From positions 1 to 5,655 of the forward strand of contig BOCC01000127.1 of the NCBI GenBank assembly GCA_026002715.1: DNA of 5,655 nt, in the 5' to 3' direction. The position numbers and the translations under genes were made by a program. The notes under the pieces were generated by a model. The model searched no databases. It was not told the origin of the DNA and saw nothing but the letters and a program-made list of their open reading frames with translations. Numbering within the stretch: the stretch's first letter is position 1; each line of letters opens with the position of its first letter. The DNA is from Synergistales bacterium. GTDB taxonomy: Bacteria > Synergistota > Synergistia > Synergistales > Aminobacteriaceae. Shown in pieces: positions 5,447 through 5,655 of the stretch.

Positions 5447-5655
5447 ATGAGTTTGAAATATAGAGTGACTGTTGACGGCGTTGCTTACAATGTTGATGTC
5501 GAGGAGTTGGGCGCTGGGGCGCCAGCTCCGGTTTACGCGGCTCCCGCCCCTGTCGCGGCTCCCGCTCCTGTGGCAGCGGCTCCCGCAGCGCCCGCCCCGG
5601 TTGCGGCGCCAACTCCTGCGGCCCCGGCGGCTCCCGCCCCTGTCGCGGCCGGCGC
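5447..5655 (+). CDS. mmdC: Biotin carboxyl carrier subunit of the decarboxylase (3' end missing)
   Basis: The frame is open from the ATG at 5447 to the right edge, giving 69 codons. AAAGGGG at 5430-5436 lies ten bases upstream. Residues 1-21 form a short beta-rich head (KYRVTVDGVAYNVDVEEL), as in MmdC and related carriers. Residues 23-68 are almost entirely Ala, Pro and Val, the flexible swinging linker. The biotinyl domain, with its expected AMKM lysine, must lie beyond the window and is not seen. The protein would shuttle carboxybiotin from MmdA to the membrane beta subunit. It follows mmdD after a 72-base gap whose second half is very A/T-rich (about 5399-5430). That gap contains no gene and at most a poor promoter match (TTGTCG at 5393, TAAGAA at 5416). 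A glutaconyl-CoA or oxaloacetate decarboxylase carrier would look similar at this end. Confidence 0.85.
   Translation, partial: MSLKYRVTVDGVAYNVDVEELGAGAPAPVYAAPAPVAAPAPVAAAPAAPAPVAAPTPAAPAAPAPVAAG
5537..5649 (+). repeat. In-frame repeats coding the Ala/Pro linker of the biotin carrier
   Basis: An 18-base unit coding AAPAPV occurs at 5537-5554 and, with two changes, at 5555-5572. A 23-base stretch at 5537-5559 recurs without change at 5627-5649, exactly 90 bases (30 codons) later. Linkers of this family vary in length through gain and loss of such units. Confidence 0.85.

Noticed and set aside
1..5655. CRISPR arrays, tRNA or rRNA genes, insertion sequences, phage or defence genes
   Set aside because: No regularly spaced repeats, cloverleaf-like sequence, transposase motif or terminal inverted repeats were seen. 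Coding regions fill almost the whole window.

Overview
The window looks like ordinary chromosomal metabolic DNA from a GC-rich, anaerobic, probably fermentative bacterium. All convincing genes are on the + strand, in two blocks. The solute-binding protein has a classical secretion signal with no lipobox cysteine, so it is probably periplasmic and the cell probably has two membranes. Together with a sodium-pumping methylmalonyl-CoA decarboxylase, this suggests Synergistota (Cloacibacillus-like) or another diderm propionate/succinate fermenter such as a Negativicute or a Propionigenium relative. The lineage is inferred from gene content and was not checked by any search.

Block 1 (1-3139) is a carbohydrate-type ABC importer with a dehydrogenase. 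It holds the 3' part of an RbsC-like permease (1-618, cut by the left edge), a 72-residue antitoxin-like protein with no toxin beside it (626-844), a secreted sugar-binding protein starting at GTG (914-1909), a short GC-rich palindrome in the next gap (1927-1948), and an iron-type alcohol dehydrogenase (1973-3139). The spacing suggests one transcript in which an imported sugar, polyol or related alcohol feeds the dehydrogenase. The substrate cannot be read from the sequence.

The gap at 3140-3370 separates the blocks. It holds a long-stem hairpin that could end block 1 (3179-3215), a plausible sigma-70-type promoter (3256-3284) with a small inverted repeat in its spacer, and a strong Shine-Dalgarno sequence for the next gene.

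Block 2 (3371 to the right edge) begins a membrane-bound, biotin-dependent, sodium-translocating decarboxylase. It contains the carboxyltransferase alpha subunit (mmdA, 3371-4930), the single-span delta/OadG-type subunit (mmdD, 4952-5374), and the N-terminus of the biotin carrier subunit with its Ala/Pro-rich linker (mmdC, 5447 to the edge). In this family the carboxyltransferase moves CO2 from methylmalonyl-CoA to biotin on the carrier. The beta subunit then decarboxylates carboxybiotin and exports Na+. The beta gene is expected beyond the right edge.

I found no clear sign of a new defence, mobile or RNA system. The points most worth a second look are the orphan antitoxin-like gene inside the transporter operon, the dehydrogenase's missing active-site histidine, the REP-like palindrome, and the absence of an epsilon-subunit gene between mmdD and mmdC.
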